This document shows, one piece after another, positions 34,801-45,359 of a stretch of 64,000 nt of DNA (its first letter is position 1; every line of letters begins with the position of its first letter). The DNA is from Volvox africanus (lineage: Eukaryota > Chlorophyta > Chlorophyceae > Chlamydomonadales > Volvocaceae): positions 2,332,001 through 2,396,000 of the forward strand of contig BSDZ01000010.1 in assembly GCA_030268105.1 (NCBI GenBank), given 5' to 3'. Both the position numbers and the translations under genes were made by a program. The notes below the pieces were generated by a model. That model saw only the letters and a list, made by a program, of their open reading frames with translations. It did not search any database and had not been told where the DNA came from.

Positions 34801-35560
34801 GCAGGCTCAAGCGGCGGCGCAACTGCAGGCGGCGCAGGCGGCGGCGCAGCTGCTGGCAGCGCAAGCTCAGGCAGCGGCCCAAGCGCACGCGCAGGCGCAG
34901 GCGCAGGCACACTTGGCGGCGCACGCACAAATGTCAGCACAGAGTCAGGCCGCGCAGATGCACGCTGCTCAGCTGCAGGCGGTGGCGCAAGCGCAGGCCG
35001 CGATGCAGGTGCAGCTGCTGGCGCAGTTTCAGGCGGCGGCGCAGGCGCAGATGGTTGCAGCGGCAGCTGCAGCGCAGGCTCAGGCACAGGTGCCGGCGCA
35101 GGCGCAGGGTGCCGCAGGGTGCACGATGCTTGGGGCGGTGCCGAGCGTGGTGCCGGCCGTTGTCCCAACGCCTGGTATAGCCGCCGCAGCATACTCTGGC
35201 TTGATAAAGCATTGCGCCACGGCACCTGCTGTTCCTGCGGCAGCAACAGCTGCAGCAGCAACGGCAGCGCTGACCTTATATGCCCAACATCAGCAGCAAC
35301 AGGCATTTTTGCAACAGCACCAACAAATTCTGCTACAACAGCAGCTGCAGCAACAACAGCATCAACAGTTTGCGCTCTTACAGCAGCAGCAACTCCTGCA
35401 GCAGGAACAAGCCATATCTCCGGCCATGTTGGCAACTGGAATGCACCTACCCGTCGCGGTTTCGGAAACTGCGTCTGCTGCCTCTGCCTCCCCTGCCACT
35501 GCCGCCGCGGCGCCAGGTACCTCTGCAGGGGCAGCCGCCAGCCTGTCCACAGCACGCTGA
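25892..35560 (+). CDS. DDT-domain chromatin protein with long Q/A-rich tail
   Basis: Exons: 25892-26308, 26927-27085, 27296-27370, 27733-27848, 27998-28283, 28424-28453, 28783-28926, 29415-29501, 30223-30348, 30901-31839, 32084-33004, 33131-35560. Total 1910 codons including TGA, all in phase. Residues 1-95 are acidic/serine-rich. Residues about 100-217 form a DDT-type helical region: [21 protein letters not shown], then after two introns [19 protein letters not shown]-like piece follows (about 218-256: [17 protein letters not shown]). A highly charged basic/acidic helix spans about 362-480. Residues 481-793 are disordered and carry a [10 protein letters not shown] repeat. The tail (794-1909) has polyQ (about 1143-1186), Q/A/H repeats (about 1637-1767) and a terminal Q-rich block. 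DDT proteins partner ISWI-type remodellers in the nucleus; Arabidopsis DDR4 is a possible relative. The ATG at 25892 is the first good in-frame start. Exon 6 is a 30-nt microexon. Confidence 0.7.
30428..30560. repeat. A/T-rich low-complexity block with 18-bp palindrome
   Basis: About 130 bp of almost pure A/T in the intron 30349-30900 of the DDT-domain gene. Its end (30539-30556) is a perfect palindrome, ATGATAATATATTATCAT. Confidence 0.85.
31511..31692 (+). repeat. Coding 15-bp minisatellite ([15 protein letters not shown])
   Basis: About 12 tandem copies of a 15-bp unit near GCAGAGCCGGTTTCG inside exon 10 of the DDT-domain gene. The unit is a multiple of three, so copy change keeps the frame. 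Variation is confined mostly to the first codon (V, A, T) and the last (S, P). Confidence 0.95.
33258..33382 (+). repeat. CAG/CAA repeat coding polyglutamine
   Basis: Mixed CAG and CAA triplets encode a long Q run broken by an E/K cluster (about residues 1143-1186 of the DDT-domain protein). Similar but shorter Q-coding tracts lie at 32270-32294 and 35285-35410. Confidence 0.9.
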
Positions 35561-38090
35561 GACGCTGCAGTCATGGGTGGTGCAGGGAAGGTCACACCAT
35601 GGCTGCCATAGCACCCCACGTCCCCTGCGCACCCTAAGTGGTCCTTAAGGGCCATGCGGGTTCTGAGGGTCGGGGTCCTTGGGAATTGCCCCACACTAAA
35701 TTGGGGAGTCTAGCACGCTCGCCGTTGGTCAGTGAGCAGCACCGGTCATGGCTGTCTGGCCATGGGGACGGCGCGCGTCCTCACCCTGAGGGAGGCGGTG
35801 TGCATGACTCCATTTCAATGGTGGTGATATGCATCAGAATCCACTCTGCAGTGAGGGTGGCTCCCTAAGGAGCGGCAGGGAGGGCGCTGGGAGCGGCAGC
35901 TCGCGCAATTTCGGGATGGTTACTGCAAATGGGATTTTGGGGTCAAGTCGCTGAAATGGCAACACGATGAATGCCGCGGTGCAACATACTGGGACGCTAT
36001 GGTGCTGCGACGAGTGGTATCCCTTGGGTTTGGGTAAGATCCGGTTAGATCCGGTCTCAAGGGGTGCTACCGAAAGAACATCTACCTTCTGTGTGATTCA
36101 CCGATTTTGCACAATCCCAGGAACGTCTATGTGAAGGAGGAGCACGAGACAAAGTACGTCGACGAAGGGGGATGCAAACCCGGAGGGAGGCGGGGCTCTC
36201 GGACGCGCGTGTCTGAGCTGCTATACTCCCCACACGGTCTATATACACACATACATCTACTTCTTCGGGTTCTCAGATAAGCAGGTATTCACCTTCAGTC
36301 CCAGCAGCCTGTCTGATGAGGGTTTTTGTTACCAGCGGCAAGCGAAGCAGAAGCCCCGCCAGAACCAGAACGGTGTTGGGTGGTCCATTCATCCTCCGGT
36401 GCGGTTGCAGTGGACGTGCATGTAATGGCACTCCTATATTTAGCTGCTATGCCTTCCCCAAAATATCTGCTCCCAATAAGCCTTTCTTTCCATATACCAA
36501 TGCGCAGTTGGAATGCGCAGTTGCAATCGACACGTACGGAAGGGCAAGCGCATTTAGATTTGGGATACACACCATTAGATGGCACGATGGGGTGAGGCGT
36601 GGGCCCCCACAATCCGGTGACCTGCCTTCACCGGATGTGTGGTCGGCCACCACTCCACGAGCCCTGTCTATGAGGAGGCTGTCTATGAGGAGGCTGCAGA
36701 CGAGAAACTGGGTAATGTGCGGATGAGAGTTTGGTTTGTTGGTGCATACGGAGGCTGGACACGTGGGTGGTGCCTCTCAGCTTTTCCATGCTCCCCACCG
36801 GGCTGCTGCCTGCTGCAGTCAACGCAACCGTTGGGCAGAAGCGGAGCCTTTGGAACGGCTGCTAAGGGATCAAATAAACAGGTAGCAATATGGGGTTTAT
36901 ATCGCAGGGTACTGACTGTTGTTAAAATGTGTGTCAGACCTTGAGGGACTTCGCCTGACGGAATTATAACGCACAGGTATTGTGTTTAGCCGCCTTTGCA
37001 GTCTGGGCGGGCGGGGGCAGGCCTGTTTGGGCGCTGAGAGTGCGTCGCGGCGTGTGGTTTAGGGATTTAGGTGGATGTCGGGTTTGTGGCCGTGTTGGAG
37101 CTGGGCGGGTTGGTAAGCAAAAGGAACCCTGGGAACAGGAAGCCAGGGACCCACGCACGGGGGCCGGGCACAGGGGTCAAATATGGAGCTGTCAGCATTC
37201 TACTGTTGATGCTGATGAGTCATGAGAACATATATATATATATATATTGCCCGATATTTAATGCATTGGGGGTTGGTCCAGGATTTAGGGTGTCTGCAGC
37301 ACAGAGCATACCGTGTTGTTCTTGTTGTACGTTATGTATTTTTTGTTAGCATTGCGTTTGGTTTGGGCCACTGGTAGAGGAAGTCCGTGTGGGTTCCATA
37401 AAGACGACAAGCCCCCGGTCACCAACGGGCAGCTTGATGGTCTTATCGCAACGACAAATTGCGATTGCAGTTGGATAGCAACTCCGTATGGATCTGGAAT
37501 AGATCTGAAATGGATGGGACAGTGCACTGGGTATAGACGGGTTTAGTTCAAACTCTAAGATCCAACCGGACCTGTGTGTTAGACACAATTCACAGTCTTG
37601 AAGACTGATCGCAATTTAAAGGACAACAGTATGTATGTGGCCGCTCTAATACGAGAAGCTGAAGCATCACTCCAGGTAACGGGAATTGTAATACGTCCCT
37701 TGGGTCATTTCAAACACAAGATTGAAAGTAGCCCTGCCGTAACGCTGAAATCATAAGATGCGTTCGGTTCTGAGGCTTTGCATACAGTTCAGCAACACGC
37801 CGTGATGTTAGGCAAGGCGTATACTCTAAATGATCTGCCGACGTTTAGACAAGCTGTTTGCAAACAGCTCCTCTGCCAAACCCAAAATCCATTTCGGGAG
37901 TAAATTTATTGGATAACCGAATCGTGTAATCTTCAGAACCTGCGCTTTGGGCTTTGCGAAGGACTTCGCGAAAACACGAGTCGTACTCTCTGCAAGTCGG
38001 TATACAGCCTATCTTATGGCAGTCTTAGAGCTTTTCTATTAATTTCTTACATAAATATCTCCGTTGTTTGTGATCTTTTCGTCGAAGAAA
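35561..38090. other. Intergenic spacer, about 2.5 kb
   Basis: Lies between the DDT-domain and VDAC genes, both on the plus strand. The first part is presumably 3' UTR; a TGTAA motif is at 36420. A short (AT)n run is at 37231-37247. A start-like frame at about 37630 (MYVAALIREAEASLQ followed by GTAACG) has no continuation. I see no confident gene. Confidence 0.5.
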
Positions 38091-40050
38091 ATGTCAGCTG
38101 TATCTTACGCAGACATCGGAAAGAAGGTCAAGGTATGGCTTGATTTTTATATGAAAATTTTATTTTATTATTGCAAATCCAATGAGAAGGGAAACGTCAC
38201 GTGATGTGACAGGGCCTGCTTGGCGGCGACGCGGCGACAGGCACGTTTATTCTCACTCCCAAGCTTACTGTCTCAAGCACCACCCAGTCTGGCGTAGCAT
38301 TGACAGCGACTGCCGTTCAGAAGGTGCGGATGCGGCTTGCTCTGGCAAGGTTTCGCAGGTTGCAGTAGGGACCTCCGGAACGCTGTTCATCGGGTCTTCC
38401 ATCGCACGGTATGCGGCGGCCATTTTGCTTAGGAGTATCCTAATTTTCATTCATACTTGATTGATCAGATCACAGCATCCGCGATGCCGCGTTGAATATT
38501 TTCCTTCAGATATGCAAGCTTCTACGCGCGTGGACTCCTGACATGCCTTCTTTACATTCACAGCACAGCTTATCACAGCATAGCTAAGACCCACACACCT
38601 CTCCCTGTCGCCAAAACCCACCATGGCTTCAGGGCGAGAAGCTTGACGCTACCCTCAAGGCTGCGTACACCTCCCCGTCTAAGAAGTACTCGGTCGATGC
38701 GACCGCGGACCCCGCTGGCAAGATTGCTGTCAACGCGTCCGTCTCTGATGTCGCTCCGGGCCTCAAGGTACAACTGCGTCGTGCGAGTTGACTGCCTGGC
38801 CGTGTCTTGCTCCAACCCACACCAATCCCCCATCCACATCATGTCCTGGAGCTGCCGCGCGCATGGATGAGCAAACTGTAGTGATGTACGGCTCCCCAGT
38901 TCCCAGTGAGGACTACCAATTTGTACTGAAAATGTGTTTTACGCTTCCTTCTTTTACGTTGCTTGCTCCCCCCCTTCTCGCCCTTGTCGTCATCTGGGCT
39001 ATGGCGACGTCCGTCTTGAGACATAAGGCATTCACCCAGCCTTATCATAGAACTTCGTACCAATGAGACCAATTAGACCATGTTCAGTTATTTGCGCTCC
39101 TCAACATCAATGTGATGTCTTATCTATTTGCCTTCCCTTCCCCGTGTGGCGAGCTGAAAGCTGCTAACCGTGCCAACACCTCTTAACCAAGTTCCCCCCT
39201 TTATTTGTGCTCTGATGGGCAACCGCAGCTGACCGCAGCTGTCGCCCTGCCTGAGCCCGCGGCCTCTGCCAAGCTTACAGCCGAATATGCTAACGCTTCG
39301 GTGTCCGTAAAGAGCACAGTCAGCCTGTCGGCATCACCCGTGGTGGATCTGGCGGTGGCTAGCGCGGTGAAGGGTGTGCTGCTGGGCGGAGAGACAGCGT
39401 ACGACTCGGGCAAGGCGGACCTCACCAAGTACAACTTCGTGCTCGGTACGTTCATTCAGGGGCAGCTAAGGGCGCGAAATCTGCAAAGAACCGAATACAG
39501 CCAAGACCTATTTGAGTAGAAAGAACTGAAATTGAAGACTGGATGAGAGAAGGGAAGGGAAGGCAAATATCGCTGATCTGCTGTTGTAGCATAAACACGC
39601 ACGCACGCACGCACACGGATGTATGTATCGGATTCATAGCCTGGACCTGCTTTCATTCTTCGCCGCTGATTGTTGATATCGACCTCCATTCGTTATCCCG
39701 GATCAGGCTACCACGCGACGGACTTCCAAGCCACTGCGACCCTATCCGACCAGCTGACCACTCTGAAGCTAGCCTACGCGCAGTCTGTATCGGCCGTCAC
39801 CATCGTGGGCGCGGAACTGACTCGCAAGGTGGGCGGTGCCGACGCGGGCACCTCGAGCTTTGCTCTTGCCTACGCCCGCTCCCTGTCGCCCGCTGCCGTG
39901 GCCAAGTTCAAGCTGGACAGCGCCGGCACTCTGTCAGCGCTGTATGGCCGGAAGCTCTCCAGCGGGGAGAAGCTTACGGGCTCCCTGCAGCTGCAGGTGG
40001 CGGACTTCAGCAAGGGTCCCAAGTACGGCTTTGCGCTCGACCTGGCATAG
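38091..40050 (+). CDS. VDAC: Mitochondrial voltage-dependent anion channel (porin)
   Basis: Exons: 38091-38132, 38213-38323, 38633-38767, 39229-39445, 39707-40050; 283 codons including TAG, phases 0,0,0,1. Product is 282 residues, the usual VDAC length. It begins with the amphipathic N-terminal helix region (SYADIGKKVKGLLGGD), then TGTFILTPKL. Short alternating hydrophobic strands follow, such as KLTAEYANASVSV and YNFVLGYHATDF, and the C-terminal strand is KYGFALDLA. This is the layout of the 19-strand eukaryotic porin barrel in the outer mitochondrial membrane, which passes ATP, ADP and other metabolites. The start ATG is preceded by GAAGAAA, and the N-terminus aligns with known porins. A TGTAA polyadenylation-type motif is at 40229. 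Codon use is GC3-rich, consistent with strong expression. Confidence 0.9.
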
Positions 40051-41500
40051 GGTAGATGTTGGAGGAGCGTGGCGATGTTGAGTTGTTGCTAGCGGTGCTT
40101 GAGGTGGATGAGAGGGATCTGATTACAGCCCCTGTGCCGTTGAAGGGACGTGGCGTCTGTAGCGTCTAGCACGTTGGCTTCGGGGACGGCAGGGTGTGGT
40201 GGGGAAGGGGCGCTGTCGATGTCGGAATATGTAAGGGTATCAGGGGCGCAGCAGCAGCGGCTTCCGAGCAGGTGCTGGAAGAAACGTGGAGAATTGTCGT
40301 TGGAAACGTAAGGCGCTTACGTATCAGCAAGTTTTGGCCTTCTTTAGCGGAGGGCGCTGCTTATGGAATTAATAGAAGTCCGGATTTATTCTGAGGACTT
40401 GTTCCTTCTCTCATCACATCCGCGATATTGTCTTCCAATCTGTCAATATCCCATGATGAGGCACGCTGGAATACGTGCAGACCGCGAGGAACTTCGTTCA
40501 GTTGATATTAGTAAGAAATTAGACTTAATCGCAGCTAACCATTTTGAATTTGAAATGCAACGCAACCTAACGCAAGAATTTTGACGGTGGAAAAGCATGT
40601 AGTCGTTCTCGCTGTGTGGCACATCGTATTGTTGAGGTGGCGACTCCCTTTTTCCCCTGACTGCTCTGTAATGCTGCTAGCGCCACTTTCTCCCCGGCCA
40701 TCCTTAGCGGGTTCTTATCCGTGGGCACTTCAGGTCCCTGTACCCTATTACGAACTAGCTTCCAGTTTTTAAAATACCTGGAAAAACAGCACTACGTCAT
40801 CGATCAACATGTATCAAGTACACAATCGCGGTATAAGCGGTAAATTCAGGTTCCCTTCAGTCCCTTCAAACAACCGATGGCAATTAGAAGGTGAACAAAC
40901 AAGACAGCTTGGATTTCTACCCGACTACCACCTGCCTTGCCGAGACCCCCTCGACGGCGCTCATCGCCATGTGCGGAGACAGGGGTGCGGAAGACGAATA
41001 AACGAGACACGACATCCCGCTGTAGACGCCGCTGTAAATTACGCGTACTAACCGGAGGATAACGGACAGGGGGCCCTCATTCCTCCCCGCCCCGTACCAT
41101 GATACACAGACTCTTAACCAGGAAGGGGGAGAGGTCGGGGAATGGCTCATGGTATCGCTGGCTGGCCTTCGCTGGCTGTGTATACACGGGCTGCGTGGAT
41201 CCGTAAGGCTGACGGCCAGCTGACGCAGCTGCGTCCTCCCGCACTCTATGTTGAACTTGTGGTTTACCTCTTACACCGCCATGAGACCTCTTTGTCCCGC
41301 TGCCTGCCTTTCCATGCCCTAGGTGTCCTCTCCCGCTTCCTGGTATCTACCTATTCCTCTTTTCCTGTCCTTTTCTTTCCTCCCGCTTGGTACACTTCGA
41401 ATTTCCAATTGATTCACTTCTAGCAACCTTCTTCAGCAGCGTAGAGAGGCCGCCCAGCCGGGGCGTGACACCCCTCGTCCACTAGAGGACACTATCAGAC
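40051..41500. other. Convergent spacer between VDAC and the CINP homologue
   Basis: Holds the 3' ends of both genes: TGTAA at 40229 on the plus strand and its complement near 41271 for the minus strand. One copy of a short dispersed repeat lies at 40995-41036. No gene seen. Confidence 0.55.
40995..41036 (+). repeat. Dispersed repeat of about 40 bp, copy 1
   Basis: Begins CGAATAAACGAGACA and ends GCTGTA. It matches 59101-59140 in the same orientation with only a few differences. Confidence 0.7.
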
Positions 41501-42752
41501 TCAGAAGGACACCATGTCCTCATCGAGCGCGACCAACACCTCGTCCGCCTGCTCGTCCTCCAGGTACGGTGAAAGCATCCAAACCGACAGGTACGTCGTA
41601 CAGAAATCCGGCAAGCGCTCAGCAGCGCTGGCCCCCTGATGAGTCACCTCTGCCAGCACCGCCGCCCCTACCGCGTCACGTTGCCGCCCACTGGGCCTGC
41701 TGCCGCCGTTAGTTCCCGCCTCCGTCAACGCTGCCTCCGCCGCTGCAAGCGGACGGGCAACGAGCTCAACCAGGGCAGCTGCCACGGCAGCTTTGCTGTC
41801 GTACTCTAGTTTGTACATATCGTACACTTTGGAAAGAAGCTGTCGTACCCGTGGCAAGGGCATTGTATGGAAGATCGCGGCGGTGCGCATCCACGGCTGG
41901 TCCTACGTTGGGACAAACCAGGAGAAGAACGTCGGGTTCGGTGTATGACTCAGTACGACGCTGAGGTTTAGAGTGTCGTGCATCGGCACGGCACCATGCC
42001 GTTAAGTACTCTATATGCATACGTCGTGGGTTGAGTATCATCATGCCCGTCCAATACCGCTGCAAGGGCGGGGTCCGGTGGCCGTCCGCCACTTCGCCTT
42101 TAACCCTTCTGACACTTGGTCATGTACCCTCACCAACCTGGACCAACCTGGTCGCCGACACCATCCAGGAGAGAAAGTGCCCCACCCAGCGCCGCCACGC
42201 ACGACTCCAGCTGTCGTATCCGGTCCTGCGCCACCGCCGCCAGACGCCGGGAAGCCGGGTATTTAAATTAAACGAGAATATCAAGTACTTCCTTAGGCCC
42301 AAACCGCGCAACCAATACTAAACGCCGCCGCCTCCCGCCCCGCCAGCTACCCCGCACCTCCGCTTACCCAGAGCCCCTCAACGAATGTAGATAATTGCCT
42401 CGCCAGCTTGGCCGCAGCCGCCGTCCGCACGTCTGGTTTGATCCCGCCCAAAGCACCCGGCAAGTGCAGGTTGGGCAGGTGGCTCAGCTGCAGCGCGAGG
42501 TTGGCCAAGCCGGAGGTCGCCGCGTCGCCACCGTCACTCAACGCCTGGTCGTGTGGTCGGATAGGCGACCGGTGACAGGGAGATGACTACCTGGTTTAGG
42601 ACCCTCCATCTCAGACAAAGAGAGCAGCTCTATGAGGAATAATTAAATTACTTATGACCTAGGACGTGAGTGGGCAGGTAGGCTAAGAAAAAGCAACAGG
42701 CCGGAAGGAGAATGAGGAACCGGATCTTCGCTGCCTGTCACCTTTTCTCTCC

Positions 42753-42819
<67 letters not shown>

Positions 42820-43041
42820 CTCTCTATCCCTCACGCGCGCGTCCCGCTCACAGCGAGGAGTAAAAGTTACGGCGACAAGACCGCCCGCCATCCTGCCTGC
42901 GGTTTTTACTTGATTCGAAGCCTTCCATCGGACCCACCATCGCACCTGGAACCGGCTGCGCGCCTCTTTAACCGCTGTGACCGCCCGCCGAACTGCCGTT
43001 CGAGCCCTCTGACGCCACTGCCGCTGCGCCAAAGTGGACAT
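41501..43041 (-). CDS. CINP: CDK2-interacting protein (CINP) homologue
   Basis: Exons (minus): 43041-42946, 42544-42368, 42225-42148, 41902-41501. All introns are phase 0, giving 251 codons including TGA. The product (250 residues) is close to human CINP (212). Likeness is clearest at the C-terminus: FHT at residue 128 followed by a helix with KVYDMYKLEY (human has LLEMYRKELL), and TYLSVWMLSPYLE at about 220 (human SYLSMWLHQPYVE). The N-terminal half is helical, with QWRQRARTAV and a D/G/L-rich linker. Human CINP binds CDK2/CDC7 and ATRIP in replication and checkpoint control, and relatives have been linked to ribosome maturation. The role here is by homology. A long CT/GA repeat sits in the first intron. 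The first exon is the least certain; its ATG follows no other in-frame ATG in that open frame. Confidence 0.7.
42756..42816. repeat. (CT)n microsatellite, about 30 copies
   Basis: Uninterrupted dinucleotide run, (GA)n on the transcribed (minus) gene's sense strand, in the first intron of the CINP homologue. Confidence 0.95.
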
Positions 43042-43625
43042 GGCGCCTCTGCCTGGCCCGTCCTCACGCTCCACTTCGCGTCACTTCCTCACGTAATACG
43101 AGTGCGCGGGTGTGTAGGTCCCCTCTTTCCCTCCTCCCCCCGGGGAACCCCTCCGCGGGGTCTCGCTCTGTCGGATTTCCACTAACCCGATTACGTCCGC
43201 GTCTGTTGCGCTTCTCCCCCGCCTCCTTGCTGGCCGCTTCGACCAACTCTACCTGTCCCTTCCCTGCTTACACCTATACCTTGCTGCTTACACAAATACT
43301 TTTTGTACGGGACTTTGCTGCTGGTGTTGCTGCTGCTGCGCCCTCTGGTGGGCCCCTCCCTAGTTAGCTCCGTGTGGTTGGGCCCGGTGTCCTTGTACCA
43401 TGAGGACAATGAGACGCAGTAAAAAGAGAAGGAAAGAAGAGTGAGGAGGGAGGGGGGAAGAGGGAGGGGAAAGCGAGTACACGAGATGCCTGATATTGCC
43501 GCTGTAGAGAAGCTGCGAAAAGAAAAACTACGAACCTTGAGGTTCAAGAGGGATGGGAGGAGATGTGGAGGAGGGGAAGAGAAGGGGCTGCTGCAGCTGT
43601 GGCGGCCCTTTGCTTCAATGAAATG

Positions 43626-45103
43626 TCAGGCCGCGGCGCAGCGAGCGCGTATCAAGGCCGCACAGCGCTCGGCGGCGGCCACAGCAGCGGGGAGGGGCAG
43701 CGAGCGGTCGAAGGTCACCACAGCAACGCCCTGGAAGTCTCGCGAAAAGCGCAGAGGGTTGGCGAGAGGCGCGGAGGGAGGCGGGGTATGCAGAAGGTTG
43801 GCGGTCCGGTTGTTTAGGTTGCTGTGGCTTCTGAACACTGCATGCCGACGTGGACACAGATGGGAAGCCGAGAACTGGACCCACGCGACTCGGGTTTCCT
43901 TTGCCGGTATCCCGCAATTTCCTTTGGCCCTCCCCCCAACTTCATTCCCTAGCCCCACTCCATTCACCCTACCCACTTGCGGCACTAGGCAAACCCCGAG
44001 GCCCACTCGGCGGCGAGGTCCGAGTGCGAAGACGCAGCCCTCTGCCTGGTGTACGAGTTGGAGCTTGCTACCTGGCACGGGGTGGGGAGAAGGCGAGAGG
44101 GAGAGGGTCCGTGTAGGTGTAAGGGAAGACACGGGAGACAAGGATGTACGTCGAAATACATTGCGCCTGGTCACAGAGCCCCGGAGGTGCTAAACAACAA
44201 CCAGCTAGCCGCACGTCTTACGGGGAAGGGGTCGTGATTAAGCTAGAGTTAAGGGTACGCACGCGCACACAATAGGGCTGGCTGTCGAGTGCGTATCGGC
44301 CGGCCCTTTTGTGGGCGCGTGCGTACCCTTAACCCTACCTAGCATTGCATCCTGTGTTAAGTTCACTGCATGTGCGATGGAGGATGCCAATGATTTCGGA
44401 CAGAATTGACTTGCAGAATACCTAGGACGGTAAAACTGATTGCGGGTTGCAGGGAGTTGAAGGGCCGCAGGAACTGGGACACGGCGGCGACTGGCGGGGC
44501 TGGTGTTGCGGCTGAGCTGCCGACTAGGGAGGCGTCCTGAAGACGGGGAAAAACAGAAGGGCGGCAGTGCAAATGCACATACCCGTACGGAGGGAGGGAG
44601 GGAGGGAGGGAGGGACGGAGGGAGGTGCAAGAGGTTGTAGGACAGTGATGGGGCGGGTTGGGGCCGGCAGCAGCATAACGATCCCAAAGGATCTTGATCA
44701 GGCAGGAAGGGTCGTTACGATGCAGGATTTCAAAGGATGCATTTGGGGTCGTCACATCAGCCCAGACACGTCCCCGACCAGGTGTTGCTAGTCCAATTCA
44801 GCGGGCAATAAGGTCCTCACCGCACTGGCGCCAAGTTCCTTGGCTAGCGGGCCTCTGGCAGGTGTGCAAACGTGACCGTTGGTCTGCATAGTGTCGGCGG
44901 GAGACCGATTGGTTGGCTCGTGTCACACAAACGAACGAAGCAGACTGATAAAAATATGTGCTAGGTTCCTGTGGTATATAAGTGGAATTGGAGATACTTA
45001 CTGTGATGAGACAGTAACCTGTGATGCCAGATGTGCGCGACAACTCCTCAAGTTGATCAATTGCCACAGTCACGAAACCGGGAAAAGACCTCCCAGGAAC
45101 CAT
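43626..45103 (-). CDS. Small protein of 111 residues, unrecognised
   Basis: Exons (minus): 45103-45002, 44854-44821, 44071-43977, 43730-43626. Phases 0, 1, 0 agree at every junction and the total is 112 codons including TGA. Donors ACA|GTAAGT, GCG|GTGAGG and CAA|GTGGGT and pyrimidine-rich acceptors support the model. The product starts MVPGRSFPGFVTVAIDQLEE, then SRTSGITGYCLIT. It continues with two beta-like strands (EGCVFALGP, VGLGVCLVPQGVAVVTF) and a closing helix (PAAVAAAERCAALIRA). The helix-strand-strand-helix order recalls small roadblock/LAMTOR-type folds, but no signature residue makes that certain. Exon 2 is only 34 nt and is the weakest part. Intron 2 contains the strong hairpin at 44249-44332. 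The start lies 257 bp from the divergent zinc-knuckle gene, so they may share a promoter. Confidence 0.45.
44249..44332. repeat. Nearly perfect 36-bp inverted repeat (long hairpin)
   Basis: The arm 44249-44284 starts TTAAGGGTACGCACGCGC and pairs with 44297-44332, which ends GCGCGTGCGTACCCTTAA. Over 36 positions only two are mismatches and two would be G-U wobbles in RNA. The loop is 12 nt. Just outside, CTAG-containing bases pair again after a small bulge. It lies within intron 2 of the small 111-residue gene. Confidence 0.9.
44588..44625. repeat. (GGGA)n microsatellite
   Basis: About nine GGGA units with one GGAC interruption, in intron 2 of the 111-residue gene. Confidence 0.9.
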
Positions 45104-45359
45104 GACGCTTAACTATGTACTGGCAACATGTAACACCATAACCAGGTATGGTCGGTAGCTTAATTTCCGCTCAAACACACGATCCAGTACGGGCTGCGAG
45201 CACAAACAGCGGTTTCAGGTCCGGCAACAGTTTTTCCTTTTAATAGAATGACGTTATTGCCTATCTTATCAAATGTCTCTTTTCATCTCATAGACATCGA
45301 TAGGAATTCATATATGTTCTTGACCGCGCCGGTGGCAATTTGAGCAGAGGTAGTTGAGG

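Noticed and set aside
34251..35555. 434-codon minus-strand open frame
   Set aside because: Antisense shadow of the Q/A-rich last exon of the DDT-domain gene; GC-rich repetitive coding sequence often leaves the opposite frame open.
37630..37674. Start-like first exon MYVAALIREAEASLQ followed by GTAACG
   Set aside because: No following exon in frame could be found before the VDAC gene; may be chance.
43441..44193. 250-codon plus-strand frame
   Set aside because: Arg/Gly-rich frame covering the opposite strand of the exons of the 111-residue gene and their purine-rich introns; no homology or splice support.
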